NCBI RefSeq assembly: GCF_014898055.3
Contig: NW_023603184.1
Location: forward strand, 118,596,615 to 118,660,614
Direction of reading: 5' to 3'
Length of the DNA: 64,000 nt
From: Talpa occidentalis
Taxonomy: Eukaryota; Chordata; Mammalia; Eulipotyphla; Talpidae
Shown here: positions 24,619 through 36,687 of the stretch, piece by piece
Position numbering within the stretch: the stretch's first letter is position 1
How the letters are laid out: every line of letters begins with the position of its first letter
Position numbers and translations under genes: made by a program
The notes under the pieces: model-generated
The model's database searches: none
What the model was told of the DNA's origin: nothing
Seen by the model: only the letters and a program-made list of their open reading frames with translations

Positions 24619-24864
24619 GGGCCTCCCTGCTGGCACAGCAGGCTGAGCGCCATGCTGTGAGGCTTTCCACAGCCTCTGCAGTGTGGGTTCGATCCCCACT
24701 GGCTGGCGAGAATCCCACATGGTGTGGTAGACCTCTCCTGTTGCGCTTCTGTCGTCTGCCTATTCTGCTCCCTGCTCTGTCTCTGCTGAATCCTCTCTTC
24801 CTCCCACGCCTCTGGCCTGTGCCCCAGCTTTTGTATAAAAATAAATAAATCTTAAAAAAAAAAA
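24619..24864 (+). repeat. T+ tRNA-derived SINE with internal deletion
   Basis: Starts GGGCCTCCCTGCTGG and ends in AAATAAATAAATCTTAAAA. A perfect 13-bp TSD (GAAAGATAAAGGT) lies at 24606-24618 and 24865-24877. The central block (gctgctcccctcagcagtgtattt) present in every other long copy is missing: the sequence jumps from 'cctctcctgttgcgctt' to 'cgtctgcctattctg'. Confidence 0.96.
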
Positions 24865-25440
24865 GAAAGATAAAGGTAAGAAAGAAAAACAAATAAGGCT
24901 ACATATTTTTTTTTTGGAATAAACTGAGTCATGATCATACCTTTGCAAATTCCTGTGGAGATTTTTGAATTCAAAATATAGGTAATAGATCATAAACGAG
25001 TGGTTTAGAAATTGATGGATTGTTGCTTCCTTGACCTTCATGCATTAACCTAGGCCAATTTGCAGTTTCTTTTTAATTACTAACATCAGTCTCTGTATTT
25101 GATCTCCAAAGCCTGAAATAATAAAATATAAAATAGCATATAAAGATATACCAATAAATTAATTTATTATTTGATGTGTGTATATGTGTATATATACATA
25201 TATATAATTCATTGTGACAATACATCAATACTAAAGAAATGTCAAAAAAACAATGCTTTAACAGTTGCAAAATGCAAGTGAAATAATTCTGTAAGCTTTA
25301 TTTATACATATAAACATATATTAAATGAGTCTTAATCGTCAAACAATCCCAATGAAGTTCGTTCTTTATTTTTTTGTGAAATGGTCAGTCAGGTGTGGTC
25401 ACAAGATGGGACACATGAAAGTCACAAGAAAACAAAGTTT

Positions 25441-25726
25441 GGGCCTTCCTGGTGGCACAGGGGTTAAAGTCTCAGCGCTATCAAGCTGTTGCCAGCCACT
25501 GTCGCATGAGTTTGATCCTGGTCAGGGAGATGACCCACACGGCACAGCAGACCTCTCCTATTTCACCCGCTCCTGTCTCGCTCCTCTGAGCAGTGTATTT
25601 CAGTCAATCTGCCTGTTCTGCTCCCCACTCTGTCTCTGGTGAATCCTCTCACACATTGCCCGCCGCACCTCTGGCCTACACCCCAGTTCTTATATGCATA
25701 AATAAATTTAAAAAAATCTTAAAAAA
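25441..25726 (+). repeat. T+ tRNA-derived SINE, older subfamily (B)
   Basis: The head 'gggccttcctggtggcacaggggttaaagtctcagcgc' defines subfamily B, and the tail reads 'caccccagttcttatatgcataaataaa'. Flanking repeats AAGAAAACAAAGTTT (25426-25440) and AAGAAAACAAAATTT (25727-25741) differ at one base. There are small local duplications ('ccgctcctgtctcgctcctctg') in the middle. Confidence 0.96.
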
Positions 25727-26104
25727 AAGAAAACAAAATTTATTATACTTGCAGATACTAGCAAGATAGAGTAATAACAGCCATTGAGGCTCACGGGGGA
25801 GAGGGGACTTCAGAGAGCAAGCTTCAGGACCTGTGGATGGACAAGTGCCTTTATTAAGGGTCAGAGGGAAGAACACAAGCAAAATGCTCTGAATATCACT
25901 ATATCACAGTTATGGGAGGTCAAGAAAGGAGCTTGTGACAGAGACCAGCCTTATCACACCTACTTACCTGGGTGCTGTACTCACTGCCTGTTTGTGGGGA
26001 TATTAAGACAGCAGGAAATCTAAGGTCATAAAATATATCTTTTTCTTTCTTTTTTTTTAACAGAGGTCAAGGCAAGCCACAATAGCTGCAATAGAGGTGT
26101 TCTT

Positions 26105-26200
26105 TTGCTACACAGCTAGCAAGTAGTGAAACTAGGATTTTAACTAAAGCTGTCTGATTTCAGATCCTTCATATGTAACTACTTCTCTGACATTCCCCTG
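26105..26200 (+). repeat. MIR fragment (3' part)
   Basis: 'ctacacagctagcaagtagtgaaactaggattttaact' followed by 'gctgtctgatttcagatcc' matches the MIR block CACAGCTAGTAAGTGGCAGAGCCAGGATT...CTGTCTGACTCCAG at reduced identity. Confidence 0.72.
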
Positions 26201-26599
26201 ACTGTAACTGGATGAGAAGAAATTTCTCATATTTACTTAAAGGAAAAAATCTGAAAAGACTAGAATGTAACAGAGTTGCATTCCTACGGGAGAAATCCCA
26301 TAGCTGTTCTGGAAGAAAGAGAAGATGAGAATAGGAGAGAAAGAAGCTGTGCACAGGCTGTATCTGGATTAAAGTAAGACCTCACTATTTCTTGATGATT
26401 TCAGGACCCCCAAACTTGTGTTCAAAATATATGACAGACAAGTGGCTTGATGAAAGAGGATTTCAGGGGAAATCACTGAGGGTCCAAAGGCCTTTAGCAT
26501 GAAAAATTTTGTATATTTAGACTTTTTTTTTTTTTTTTGTCTTCTTCATCATCTTAAGTTTAGAGTTGAGTCATGCTTGGGGCATAGAAGTTTTGGGTG

Positions 26600-26715
26600 A
26601 GGGTTTGACATTCTCTGATCTTTCCAGCTCTACCACTAAGTAGCTACAGGAACTCCAGTGAGTTACATCATCTATTTTTGTCTCAGATTTCTAATCCTTT
26701 GGACGTAAGAGTTCA
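26600..26715 (+). repeat. MIR fragment (central part)
   Basis: 'ccagctctaccactaagtagctacagg' and 'agttacatcatctatttttgtctcagatttctaatc' follow the MIR core layout (CTGGCTCTGCCACTTACTAGCTGTGTG...CCTCAGTTTCCTCATC). It lies about 400 bp after another MIR piece but in a different MIR segment order, so they are probably separate insertions. Confidence 0.68.
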
Positions 26716-26719
26716 TAAT

Positions 26720-27879
26720 CTCATAACTACAGTAATTCTTTAAACTTTTCTCTAAAATGCATAATAATATTATCATGATTTTTCAAAGAAAAATGTGATT
26801 ATGTGATTAATTATTCATGGACTAAACCAAAAACAGAAGAATCATAGAATAATGTATTCAGGAAGGTACAAAATTATTTACCTTCAGTGCAAATATAATA
26901 TTTTGGAAAAAAAAAGAATATTTTGGAAACATTTGTCTAGTTTCTTAACTTGTTTTAAAGTTATTACTGAAGTTTATATTATTGTTTAGTAAAAAGAATC
27001 TTCACAATGAGGACACATTTGCTTCGATGAGCAGACCCAGCAACAAAGTAGATGAAAAAGACAAAATCTTGTTAACTCTAGTGATTGCTCTCATAGCCAT
27101 TTCAATGGAAAAGTCATGTCGCTGCCAAATATTATCCAATATATGAAGTCTCTTTGGTTGCATAAAAAGATTAAAAAAAAAACCTAGAATATAACATATT
27201 CCAAAAATCTGGTGGTTCATGAAGTGAGAAATTATGGGCTTGAGTTTTTATAAAATTCGAAAGGTCAAGAGGGTAAGCAGATGGCTAGCTGTAGAATTTA
27301 TTACACATTAAGCAATTGTTTTGATGTGCCAGGCAAAGTCCTGGAAGCTTATGAGATTGTAAAATCCAATGACCCTACATTAGACTGAGGACTCAGCTCA
27401 TGATACACATGCAATTTTAGAGATCACATCTATCACTGGTTTATTATCTGTCAGGAACTCACAGTATTCAATACGATTAATACCCCGAACTGTAGTTTTT
27501 TTATTGCTCTTTTTTTAACCTCTTTTTTCCATCTTGCTATTTTATGCTTCTTTTACAATATTACTAAGTTCAGAATAATCAAATGACAGCTCAGCAATGC
27601 TGAATGATTTTCCAGTAACTTTTCAGTCTTCATAAGTAATAAAATTTTATAAGAGACATAAAGAATTTAGATACTCAATCCCACACACTGTCCTCAATAT
27701 ACACAAATAATTTCATTGTCATCAGTTGAATACAGCGAATAGAAGTATTCCTTTTTCATAACTATATTCAATGCTGAAAGTAATTCCATTCCTTAAAATA
27801 AAGTTAATCCTCACTTTTTTTAGGGGTATGGCAGGTATAGACTCTTTCTCAAATCAAATAAAACAAACAAATAAAAGAC
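26720..27879. other. Unassigned sequence with a weak L2/MIR-like piece
   Basis: 'ttgatgtgccaggcaaagtcctggaagc' near 27320 resembles the 'tatgtgccaggcactgtgctaggcgc' motif of MIR/L2 remnants, but it is too short to assign. The remainder is AT-rich without recognised elements. Confidence 0.4.
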
Positions 27880-27903
27880 AAAGGTACCCTATAGGGTACC
27901 TTT
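27880..27903. repeat. Perfect 24-bp palindrome
   Basis: The sequence AAAGGTACCCTA and its reverse complement abut with no spacer, giving a perfect 24-bp inverted repeat containing two KpnI-type GGTACC sites. It is immediately followed by a short tandem repeat. Confidence 0.97.
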
Positions 27904-27943
27904 CTCAGGGATGTTTTTCAGGGATGTTTCTCAGGGATGTTTC
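27902..27943. repeat. Three-copy tandem repeat, unit TCAGGGATGTTT
   Basis: Three consecutive copies of TCAGGGATGTTT separated by one or two bases. Period is about 13-14 bp. Confidence 0.9.
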
Positions 27944-30900
27944 CAGTGTGATATTAATAAAATTTTAGCAGCGTGCTATGGAATAGCATACTGTAGTGCT
28001 CCATTTCAGTAGATGATATCTACTAAGTATTTACACAAAAGAAGTTTATAAAAGATTACCCTCCCATTGGAGTTTTAGGAACTACTGAATTTCTGATTTT
28101 TAAGAATATTACATAAAAAAACAAATATATGAACCACAATTCCATTAATTTCACTATATGAAATTTAAATGATTCAGAATTTTAAAGTAGACTAAACCAT
28201 AGTGCATTAGTATGTTTATTGTATTAATTGTTACTAATTTTAATGTACTTAATTTTGTTTAATGTTTGCTCCAATTTTTTGGCCACTAACTGGGAAGTCT
28301 AATAAAACACACATATTTTTAAAAAAAATTCAAGGGACATATTTCCCATTTTAGAGAATACAATGTAATATAACACTAAAAGAACATTTTCCAAGATGTG
28401 TCTTAATTCAATATTCTAACCAGGGTTTGCTTAGTGTAGAGGACTCTGTTAACAGAGGGTCTCACTTCTCCTCAGGCCCCCCGTATGTTCATTAATCTAG
28501 TAAATTTGACTGTACCCAGTTAATGTAACCTTAGGAATTATTTATATCAAATTGTGGGAGAAACTACTTGTCAAGTCAGGTTCAATAAGTGATTTTTCTT
28601 AAGGTGGTTTCTTGCTCAAAAAGATTTAAATAGATACCGAACAACTTATCAAAGCAGGACCCTCTAATATGTGAACCTTCCTTATTTTTCATACTAACAT
28701 ATCTGGATGACGTTGAAACTGCCACATAAAAATGAAAAGAAAAAAAAAAAGTAGGAACAACATATCCTCTCTAAAGTCGTGTTGTAAGGGGATGTTCCAG
28801 TGGTAAGTACTTTTACTTAGACAAATCTCATTGAGTTTCTCTGTCTGTGTTATCCATACTGTGGTCTCCTCCATAAAGCAATGTGTCTTCCACAGTAACG
28901 ATCATGAACATTAAAAGAGATAAATTTATCACATATTTAGTTTACCACATGACATAGAAAAGATGTCATTTCAAAATGTCTATTCCTTCAACTTTGCCCT
29001 TTCCTCTGCTGGCTCTTCCTTTCTTCTAAGTTTCAATGATATAGTTAAGATATTTTGGCGCCAGATCTAAAAAAATAGTCTTGCAGTTAGAAAATGGCTA
29101 TAGTAAAAAGTTCAGCTGAAGGAACCTATTTAGCTTAAAATCAATTCACTGCAGAAACATGTGCCAAGATGTAAGTTATCTTTACATACTTTGGAGACAA
29201 TGCATATGACTTCAGAGTAAATGGGAGAAAAAATTGCCCAGAATAGAGTTACAGCCTTAGCTAAAACACACCACATTTCACATCAAACAATATTCTAAAA
29301 TGCAGTGGAAATTTTAAATTTTCTGATAATATATGAAGATGCCTGTCCTTTTTAAGTCTAACTAATACTCTCTTTAAATACTGTACCACTGTTTCACAAA
29401 TCCCAAACAACAAAAATTCAGATTTTTTATATTTTAAAACATCTATATAAGAGTTTTTATATCTAATCAACACAAAATAATGCAAGAGTATACAAAATTC
29501 AAAGTTTTTATCATTGGACAGATTTTTTTTTGCATCTATTAGGATGACATGGGGGGCTCAGAGGAATCCTTCTCAGCACTTATAGGCTGGCAAATAATCA
29601 AATGAACATCAGACATATTGATGAGAAAAAAAACAAAAGTAGGTTTAATGATATAATTAGCTCTTGAACACATGAGAGAGACCCAGAATGATGGAGTAGC
29701 TTTCACACATGTCTTCAGTGGTCATCTTACCTAGGACAGAAGGACTTTGGGTGGGTAAAGGGAAACCAGTTAGGGAAGGAAGGTACAGTAAACAATTATA
29801 TACATATTTAAATTTAGCTGTCTCCAGTGAGAAATAAGAATAATAGGTCTTTCAGTACATGCTGAGACAGAAGTAAATGTGAACATTTTTTTTCAAGAAT
29901 AGTCTCTACCCAGTGTTCAGATCTCTCCTCTGAAATGAGCCTTAAAAAAATGGCATTATTTTGGGAGTTAGATGTTTGTTTTGCTCCCACATGGAATATG
30001 CTAAGAGAGTATCTTATTCAAAAGCCCTCTGAATATGAAGGGGGAGGAATGTATGTATATAACTTATCCAGATAAATGCAAATTCCAGTTTAAAAATCAA
30101 ATTTGGTTGGACTGAGTAGAAAAGAATGAAGTATTTGTATATTCTGAATCGCAGGAATAAGGTTGCATGAATCTGTTCCCAGTATTACAGAATCTTGACA
30201 AGGAACTGGATAGGTAATTTTACATGCACTACCAAAGTCACCTACACATATCTGGTAACTATTCTTGTTCTACATTAACTTGAATATACCAAAAAAGTCA
30301 CTTCAAAATTAACTGGGAAGGCCTAAAGGTTTTCTTGATTGGTGATAAGAAAAATTGTGTGGATGTCTGCTGGTCCAAGTTACACACAAAGCCAAAATTA
30401 CATTGTCTTCAGTCATCTCAGGTAATGAAGATGACAATCTTTCCTTTAGAGTAAACACTTCAAAATTTAGAATTCAGTGTAGAGTCTAGTTTGAAAAAAG
30501 CAATGGCATCATACTAATATTTTATTTAAGAAGAAATTAGTGGTACTTTACAAGTACCCATTGAATTTTGCCTATTAGAGTGATTAATTAGTGTCTAATT
30601 ATAGTAATTAATTATTTGTACTTTACACTTCAGGTTGAAATCATGTAAGCTTTATACATTTGAACATTTAACCAAATTTAATCCTCTCATTTTACATTTA
30701 TTTTATTAAACATTAAGGACTATTTATTATTCAGAAAAGTTTTGTTTGATAAGTCAGAAAATTGAGGTACAAATTAAGAAAATCAAATATGTTAAATTTT
30801 AAAATATAGTTATTTAAATATGTTTGGTTAATTAAGTTTATAAATGGGATCACTGCTCAAAGTCAGCATGATTGCTAATATACCCTAAATGTATAAACAA

Positions 30901-31055
30901 AATAATAAAGCCTGCATGCTGATCCTGAAGGTTTAAAAATATTTGTGTAACTTTAATAATATAAATCAATATTAAAAAAAAAAAGTGAATTTCCAAATAG
31001 TATTTTACTTTATTTTTTCTTGGTTTGGTAAGAACACTTAATAAGAGAAATACTT
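27944..31055. other. Unassigned AT-rich sequence
   Basis: About 3 kb with no repeat or gene I can identify. Short minus-strand frames at 28689-28874 and 29261-29485 look like chance. Homopolymer A/T runs are frequent. Confidence 0.5.
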
Positions 31056-31059
31056 TTTC

Positions 31060-31720
31060 AGCTAATTTTTAAGTGCTCAGTACATTATTATTAACTATAG
31101 TTACAATGTTATGTGGCACATATCTAGACTATATTAATCTTGCTTAACAGATTATATGCTCATTCAATTCTGCTCCCACTCCTGGGGACTGTCACTCTAC
31201 TCTTTCATTCTATGAATTTCACTATTATAGATATGTCACAAGAATGGAATGATAGAGTATTTGTCCTGTTACAGGCTTATTTCACTTAGCATAATATCCT
31301 CAAGATTTCTTCATATGGTCACATATTGCGGTTTCTTAAGACTGAATAGTATCCCTTTGTACATATATGCCACATTTTCCTTATTCATTAATATGTTGAT
31401 GGGATATTTAGGATATTTTCACATTTTAGCTATGGTGAACAGTGCTATAAAGAACACTGGAGTACCAATATCTCTTTGAGGCATCATTTTAATTCTTTTG
31501 AATAAACACCCAATGTAGGATTGCTGGATTGAATGGAAATTCTATTTAAATTTTTGAAGAATTCCAGTGCTTCCTGGAATTGACTACTCCATTTTGCATT
31601 CGTACCAACAGTTTCAAATTCTCTATATTGTCACCAAAACTGTCACTTGTTTTTATGACAGTAGCCATACTCACAGCTTTTGAGGTAATAGCTCATGCGG
31701 CTTTGAGCACTAGCTGTTTT
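31060..31720 (-). mobile_element. Old L1 3' UTR, antisense
   Basis: The plus strand carries the complement of an L1M-type 3' region in order: 'gtacattattattaactatagttacaatg', 'cttatttcacttagcataatatcctcaagatttcttcatatggtc', 'ctgaatagtatccctttgtacatatatgccacat', 'tagctatggtgaacagtgctataaagaacac', 'aataaacacccaatgtaggattgctggattg', and 'ctccattttgcattcgtaccaacag'. It is diverged and lacks ORF2. The short frames across it are not genes. Confidence 0.88.
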
Positions 31721-32243
31721 TGTTCAAACATACAAAAACCACTGCTTGAGCAATCCAAATCCTTAAAGAAATGCAGAACCCACTTTTATCACTTCATAAC
31801 TTTAAGAAAATAATTTTATTTTACTGAATCGTAGACATTTGATATGTAAACTGAGTTTAAAGGCTATTATTTAATATAATTGTGTTTGAAGATTGACAAA
31901 TCAAAGCACATAGAGTGCTTATATGTTGCCTACAAGGTTTTTAGTTGTAGTGATAAACCCTAAACAAACATACACTTGTTTGCAATCATTTTCTCCTTTA
32001 TTCTTTAGTTTATGGGATGTTCTGAGGGTAAGAGGTTGTCTTTGGCTTAAGCAAAACAAAGCATTCAAAAAAACTTTACCAATAATAAAAATAGCAGCAA
32101 TAAAACATGTAATACATAAAGCATAATAAACATACTGTCTCAGTACTTATGTAGGATATATCTATACTTCCTAAATGTAACAATTTTTCTAAGTAAAGAA
32201 TTATAAGACAATAACTACTTCAGAATTGTGAAATTGAAAACAA
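31721..32243. other. Unassigned sequence
   Basis: AT-rich sequence with no recognised element. A 67-codon frame at 31923-32126 has no domain. Confidence 0.5.
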
Positions 32244-32313
32244 CCGGCGCTGCAGAGGCTTTGGGCAGCCTCGCAGCCCAGTGCTCAACCGCTGCGCCAC
32301 CAGGGGAGACCCC
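32244..32313 (-). repeat. SINE head fragment without tail
   Basis: On the minus strand it begins GGTCTCCCCTGGTGGCGCAGCGGTTGAGC and stops at GCGCCGG, just before box B. Only the first 70 bp of the SINE (head with box A) are present; the body and A-rich tail are missing. There are no clear flanking direct repeats (only an A-rich similarity). It must have arisen by deletion, recombination or abnormal retroposition. Confidence 0.9.
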
Positions 32314-33318
32314 AAAATCAAAATGACACTTTTTTAATTGACACATATCATAATTAGATTTCTTAGGACAATGATATTAAAGTTAACAGTTCTATTAAAT
32401 GTGTAATTTAAGCTCTTGTAAGAAGAAAGAGAACATGTTCATATCTCATCATGTTGGCCATTTTGAATATACGATTGGTGATCACCTTTGAAATATGTTT
32501 TCATTTTTCCTTTTTTCTTATGAGGGACAGAAACTTCGGCTGAAACTAAATGAAAACACTGAAATCATTCTTTCTTGTCTTTCCTAATAATGTTATGAAC
32601 AGATTTCATATTAAGCAGATTCCATAACATGATAAAGGGAAAGAATAGATTCTAGTGGGATTAAATAGTTGCAATGTTTTTTTTAACCAAAGAAATCTCT
32701 CCAATAAGAACATTTGGAATGATAAAGTGATCATGTTGGAAGCCCTCGTGAAATAATGGCTAAATGCAATAGTCATCAATCAATGCTGAAATTGTATAAA
32801 TTTATAAAAGAAAACATTGTCATTTAATGAATGAGTTTGGCAATTCAGTATTACTAAAACTAGGATAACCATGAACCATATCTCATATTTTAGTGCAAGA
32901 AGACATGCATGGTACTACATTTACATCATTCTCTAGTAAAGTACTGAAGATGTATGTAAATAATTGAACCCAAATATTAGCTTATAGAAAACACATAGGG
33001 TAAAAGTTTGCAACTCAAAAAAGTTTGCAATTCAAAAAGCAATGTCTAGTCCAGAATGAGCAATGTTCTGCAGGAAATGGTTCTAAGTTCTTTAAAGAAC
33101 AAACCACGATATACAACATAGAGGAGGAAGACCATTATATAAGACTTACCATAAGTAACTGTCAAATGCTATGGGTGTAATTTGTTCAAATTCTGATGGA
33201 ATGACTATAATGCAAAGCAACCAGTAGATTAACTTAGATATACAATAGTTATAATTTTGTTAATCTGGTCAAATGTGAATGACTTCTGGTAATTACAAGA
33301 TACTGAAGTTCTTTTAAG
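32314..33318. other. Unassigned sequence
   Basis: AT-rich sequence. A short tandem repeat of AGTTTGCAAYTCAAAAA occurs near 33004-33040. No gene is recognised. Confidence 0.5.
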
Positions 33319-33329
33319 ATGCATATTGA

Positions 33330-33594
33330 GGGCCTCCACTGGTGGCGCAGTGGTTGAGCGCTGGGCTGTGAAGCTGCCTGCAGCCTCTGCAGGGCTGGTT
33401 CAATCCTCAGCCACCGGTGAGGGTCCCACATGGCGCAATAGACCTCTCCTGCCACGCCCACTGCTCCCCTCAGCAGTGTGTTTCGTCAGTCTGCCAGTTC
33501 TGTTCCCCACTCTGGCTCTGGTGAATTCTCTCACCCTCCCGCGCTTCTGACTGTACCCAGTGCTTATATAAATAATAAATAAATCTTTAAAAAA
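33330..33594 (+). repeat. T+ tRNA-derived SINE, young subfamily A without insert
   Basis: Full-length, with head 'ggtggcgcagtggttgagcgctgggctg'. The tail is AATAATAAATAAATCTTTAAAA. A perfect 11-bp TSD (ATGCATATTGA) lies at 33319-33329 and 33595-33605. The region after box B lacks the CTGCTCCC insert, as in the copies at 1.1 and 51.5 kb. Confidence 0.97.
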
Positions 33595-33663
33595 ATGCAT
33601 ATTGAAGTATTTATAAGCAAGTAGATCTTCCCCTAACTGCACAAATTTAAAAAATATATTTGG

Positions 33664-33925
33664 GGGGCCTCCTGGTGGTGCAAGGGGTTAAGCACTGCAC
33701 TATGAAGCAATCTGCAGCCTCTGCAGCACTAGTTCAATCCCTGGCTGGTCAGAGAGCAACCCACATGGCAAAGCAGACCTCTCCTGTCTCACCCGCTGCT
33801 CCCCTCAGCAGTGTATTTCAGTTAGTCTGCCTGTTCTGTTCCCCGCTCTGTCTCTGGTGAATTCTCTCACCCCCCGCATCTCTGGCCTGGACCCCAGCTC
33901 TTGTATGTATAAATAAATAAATATT
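33664..33925 (+). repeat. T+ tRNA-derived SINE, intermediate subfamily
   Basis: Begins 69 bp after the previous SINE ends, in the same orientation. The head has the mixed 'gcaaggggttaagcactgcac' form, and the 3' part reads 'ggcctggaccccagctcttg'. The AAATAAA tail runs into a (TA)n tract (33924-33940), which blurs any target-site duplication. Confidence 0.95.
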
Positions 33926-33940
33926 ATATATATATATATG

Positions 33941-34860
33941 GATTTTTCATGGTATTTTGGATTTTTTCCTTACTGGAATGACTTTGAGATTATAAATAGA
34001 TAGATCGGTTTTAATTTTATTTTATATTTTATCATTATTATAATTTTAATTAAGGAATGTTGGTTATACTGTGGCTGTACTGAATAAAAGTATCTCATAC
34101 TTTTAAAAAATTGCTTCTTCCATATTTTCTATCTTGAGATACATAATTCAGCACATGATTTCAACAAGGTTATTAAAGTAAGGAAGTGCTAGTTGAAATT
34201 TTTTAAACTTTCTATAATACATATTTCAATAGAAGTATTCATATACAACTTGGATTCAGGTATATTAGTATTAATGTGCAATTAGTGCAATTATTATGAT
34301 GTTCACTTGCTTATATTTGAGCCTAACACTATTGAAAGAGTAAAACTCTACTGAATCTAATTCATAATGGTATGTCTTAAAAGACTAAGTTTCTGATTTA
34401 AATTGTCTTCAGTAAAAATGTAAGTGACGTATCTATTTACTAAATTATAAAATCTGATAACTAAATCTATACTCATTACTGATTAATTCCTAATCAGTAG
34501 AGGGCAATGAGAGTAAGGAATAAGAAGCTACAAAAGCAAGTCAGATACTGATAAGCAGTGAATTTTGCATTAGACAATATATTCCTTCTGTTGTATTTTA
34601 GGAAAGAATTGAGCTGAAGAAAGTCAATGGTTTTCAGCATTCCTTCCCTCTTCATCTCACTGCTATAAAAGACAACTGTCTCTTATTTCATCAATTGGGG
34701 TATATTTTTTGACACATTACAAAATGTTAAATAAAATGAGCTTCATCACCAGTCTTGTTTCTATGTGTGCTATATTTTAATTTGACCAAATTAATGCCTA
34801 CTTTTTCCTAATGTTCTGAGAGATTAGTGTTAATCATACAGTAAGGACTCACTTAATACT
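33941..34860. other. Unassigned sequence
   Basis: AT-rich sequence between SINEs. No gene or repeat family is recognised. Confidence 0.5.
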
Positions 34861-34871
34861 TAGTGAATATT

Positions 34872-35161
34872 GGGCCTCCCCAGTGGCACAGCGGTTGAGC
34901 GCTGGGTTGCGAAGCTGCCCGCAGCCTCTGCAGCGCTGGTTTGCTCCCCGGCTGCTCCCCCGCTGCTCCCCGGCCACCGGAGGAGAGTCCCACATGGCGC
35001 GCAGACCTCTCCTGCCACCCGCTGCTCCCCTTAGCAGTGTACTTTGGTCCTTCTGCCTGCTCTGATCCCTGCTCTGGCTCTGGTGAATTCTCTCACCCTC
35101 CCAAGCTTCTGACTGTACCCAGTGCTTGTATAAATAAATAAACAAATAAATCTTAAAAAAA
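34872..35161 (+). repeat. T+ tRNA-derived SINE, young subfamily A with expanded insert
   Basis: The head is 'ggtggcacagcggttgagcgctgggttgcgaagctgcccgc'-like. After box B the GCTGCTCCC unit is present twice in tandem before CGGCCACCGGAGGAG, where the 22.9-kb copy has it once. A 10-bp TSD (TAGTGAATAT) lies at 34861-34870 and 35162-35171. The tail has AAATAAATAAACAAATAAATCTTAAAA. Confidence 0.97.
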
Positions 35162-35171
35162 TAGTGAATAT

Positions 35172-35964
35172 AGTTAAAGATAAAAAATCATAACTAAAGA
35201 GTATAATTAGTACGTGGAATACATTGATATAATATGTACATTTATATAAATATTATTTAAATGTTCCTTCCCAGAGGGAAACATACATTAATTAAAGGTA
35301 AACATACATTTCAGACGTTTATATTAAAAATTTTCTTGATTATATGTATCAAAAGGAAAACATGTATCAACATTATATGTATCAAAAGGAAGATATATTG
35401 CTTGGTTTTCTTTGTTTTACTTGGTCATTATTTTCATGTCCTGCATGTATAATTCTCTTTCAAATTAAGTTTTTGCACTATTAAAAATTCATCTGCATGC
35501 TTCTATTTTAATTACTATTTTAAAATATTGCAGCCCGATATTGTTATAGACCATACAGATATGACATTGTATTTTTTATAACAGTTTTTTAAAAACCTGC
35601 TGAAAAATAATGACCTTTTGTGTCTGCTTCATATTACCTTTCAGAGTATGTTTACCATTAAGCTTTACCCAATTAATGCTTCATGCTAATTCCTCAGACA
35701 TTCTTGAGCAAAGAATTGTAAAGGCTAATTCCCCTGAAAGTCAAAGAAAACTAGTGAATCATTAGGGATTGAAAGAACTTTTATTTGATTTTCTTCTAAA
35801 TGTTAAATAGGTTTTAAAGGAAGCATTGATAAACTAACAGGTAATATAAAAAGCAAAGAACTTTAATATAGATAAGGGAGAATGAAGATAAATAAAACTT
35901 GCTGCATATAGAACTGGCTTGAACAATGGAGTGAGTAGATTTTATTCCTTAAACGGATCATTTA
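35172..35964. other. Unassigned sequence
   Basis: A 20-bp word (ATTATATGTATCAAAAGGAA, with small variation) occurs twice near 35340-35392. No other element is recognised. Confidence 0.5.
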
Positions 35965-36244
35965 AATAAATTATTTTATTGAGGTAGCATTTGTTTACAA
36001 TGATATATATGTTGCAAGGGTACAGATTCCCATCTCTTTAAATGTGTGTTACTATACCACATGCACCATCAAAGCACCTATAATCTTCTATCATCATCCA
36101 TTGGGCTCCTTCCTCTTTGCTTCCGCACCCTCACCTCCCACATAACCGCAATTCTGAAATCAGAAATCAAGGCTTTGTTTTGTTCCTTTGTTTTGTTTCT
36201 TTTATTTCACATGAGTGAAATAATCTGGTGTATATATTTCTTCT

Positions 36245-36511
36245 TTTTTTAAAGATTTATTTATTTATGCATACAAGAACTGGGGTACAGGCCAGAGTTT
36301 TGGAGGGGTGAGAGGATTCACCAGAGACACAGTGGGAACAGAACAGGTAGATCAACTGAAATACACTGCTGAGGGGAGCAGTGGGCAAGTCAGGAGAGGT
36401 CTGCAGTGCCATATGGGTCACTTCCCTGGCCAGGGATCAAACTTGTGCTGTAGAAGCTGCGGTGAGCTTCATAGGTTGTCTCTTAACCCCCATGCACAAC
36501 CAGGGAGGCAC
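36245..36511 (-). repeat. T+ tRNA-derived SINE, older subfamily (B), inside L1
   Basis: Minus-strand, full-length. A perfect 20-bp direct repeat beginning CTGGTGTATATATTTC flanks it at 36225-36244 and 36512-36531, which is the longest clean TSD of any copy here. Removing the SINE and one repeat restores the L1 sequence, so the order of insertion is certain. Confidence 0.97.
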
Positions 36512-36639
36512 CTGGTGTATATATTTCTTCTGATTTACTTTGTTTAGTTAGCATAACCCCTTCCAGTTCCATCCATGTTTACACAAATGGAAAGATTCAT
36601 CTTTTTTTTTTATAGATGAGTAGTATTCCATTTTGTGTG

Positions 36640-36687
36640 TCTACTGTCTGTCTGTCTATCTATCTATCTACACAACCCATATGAAGA

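Noticed and set aside
27880..27943. Short repeats as a CRISPR-like or operator array
   Set aside because: The host is mammalian; units are contiguous without unique spacers.
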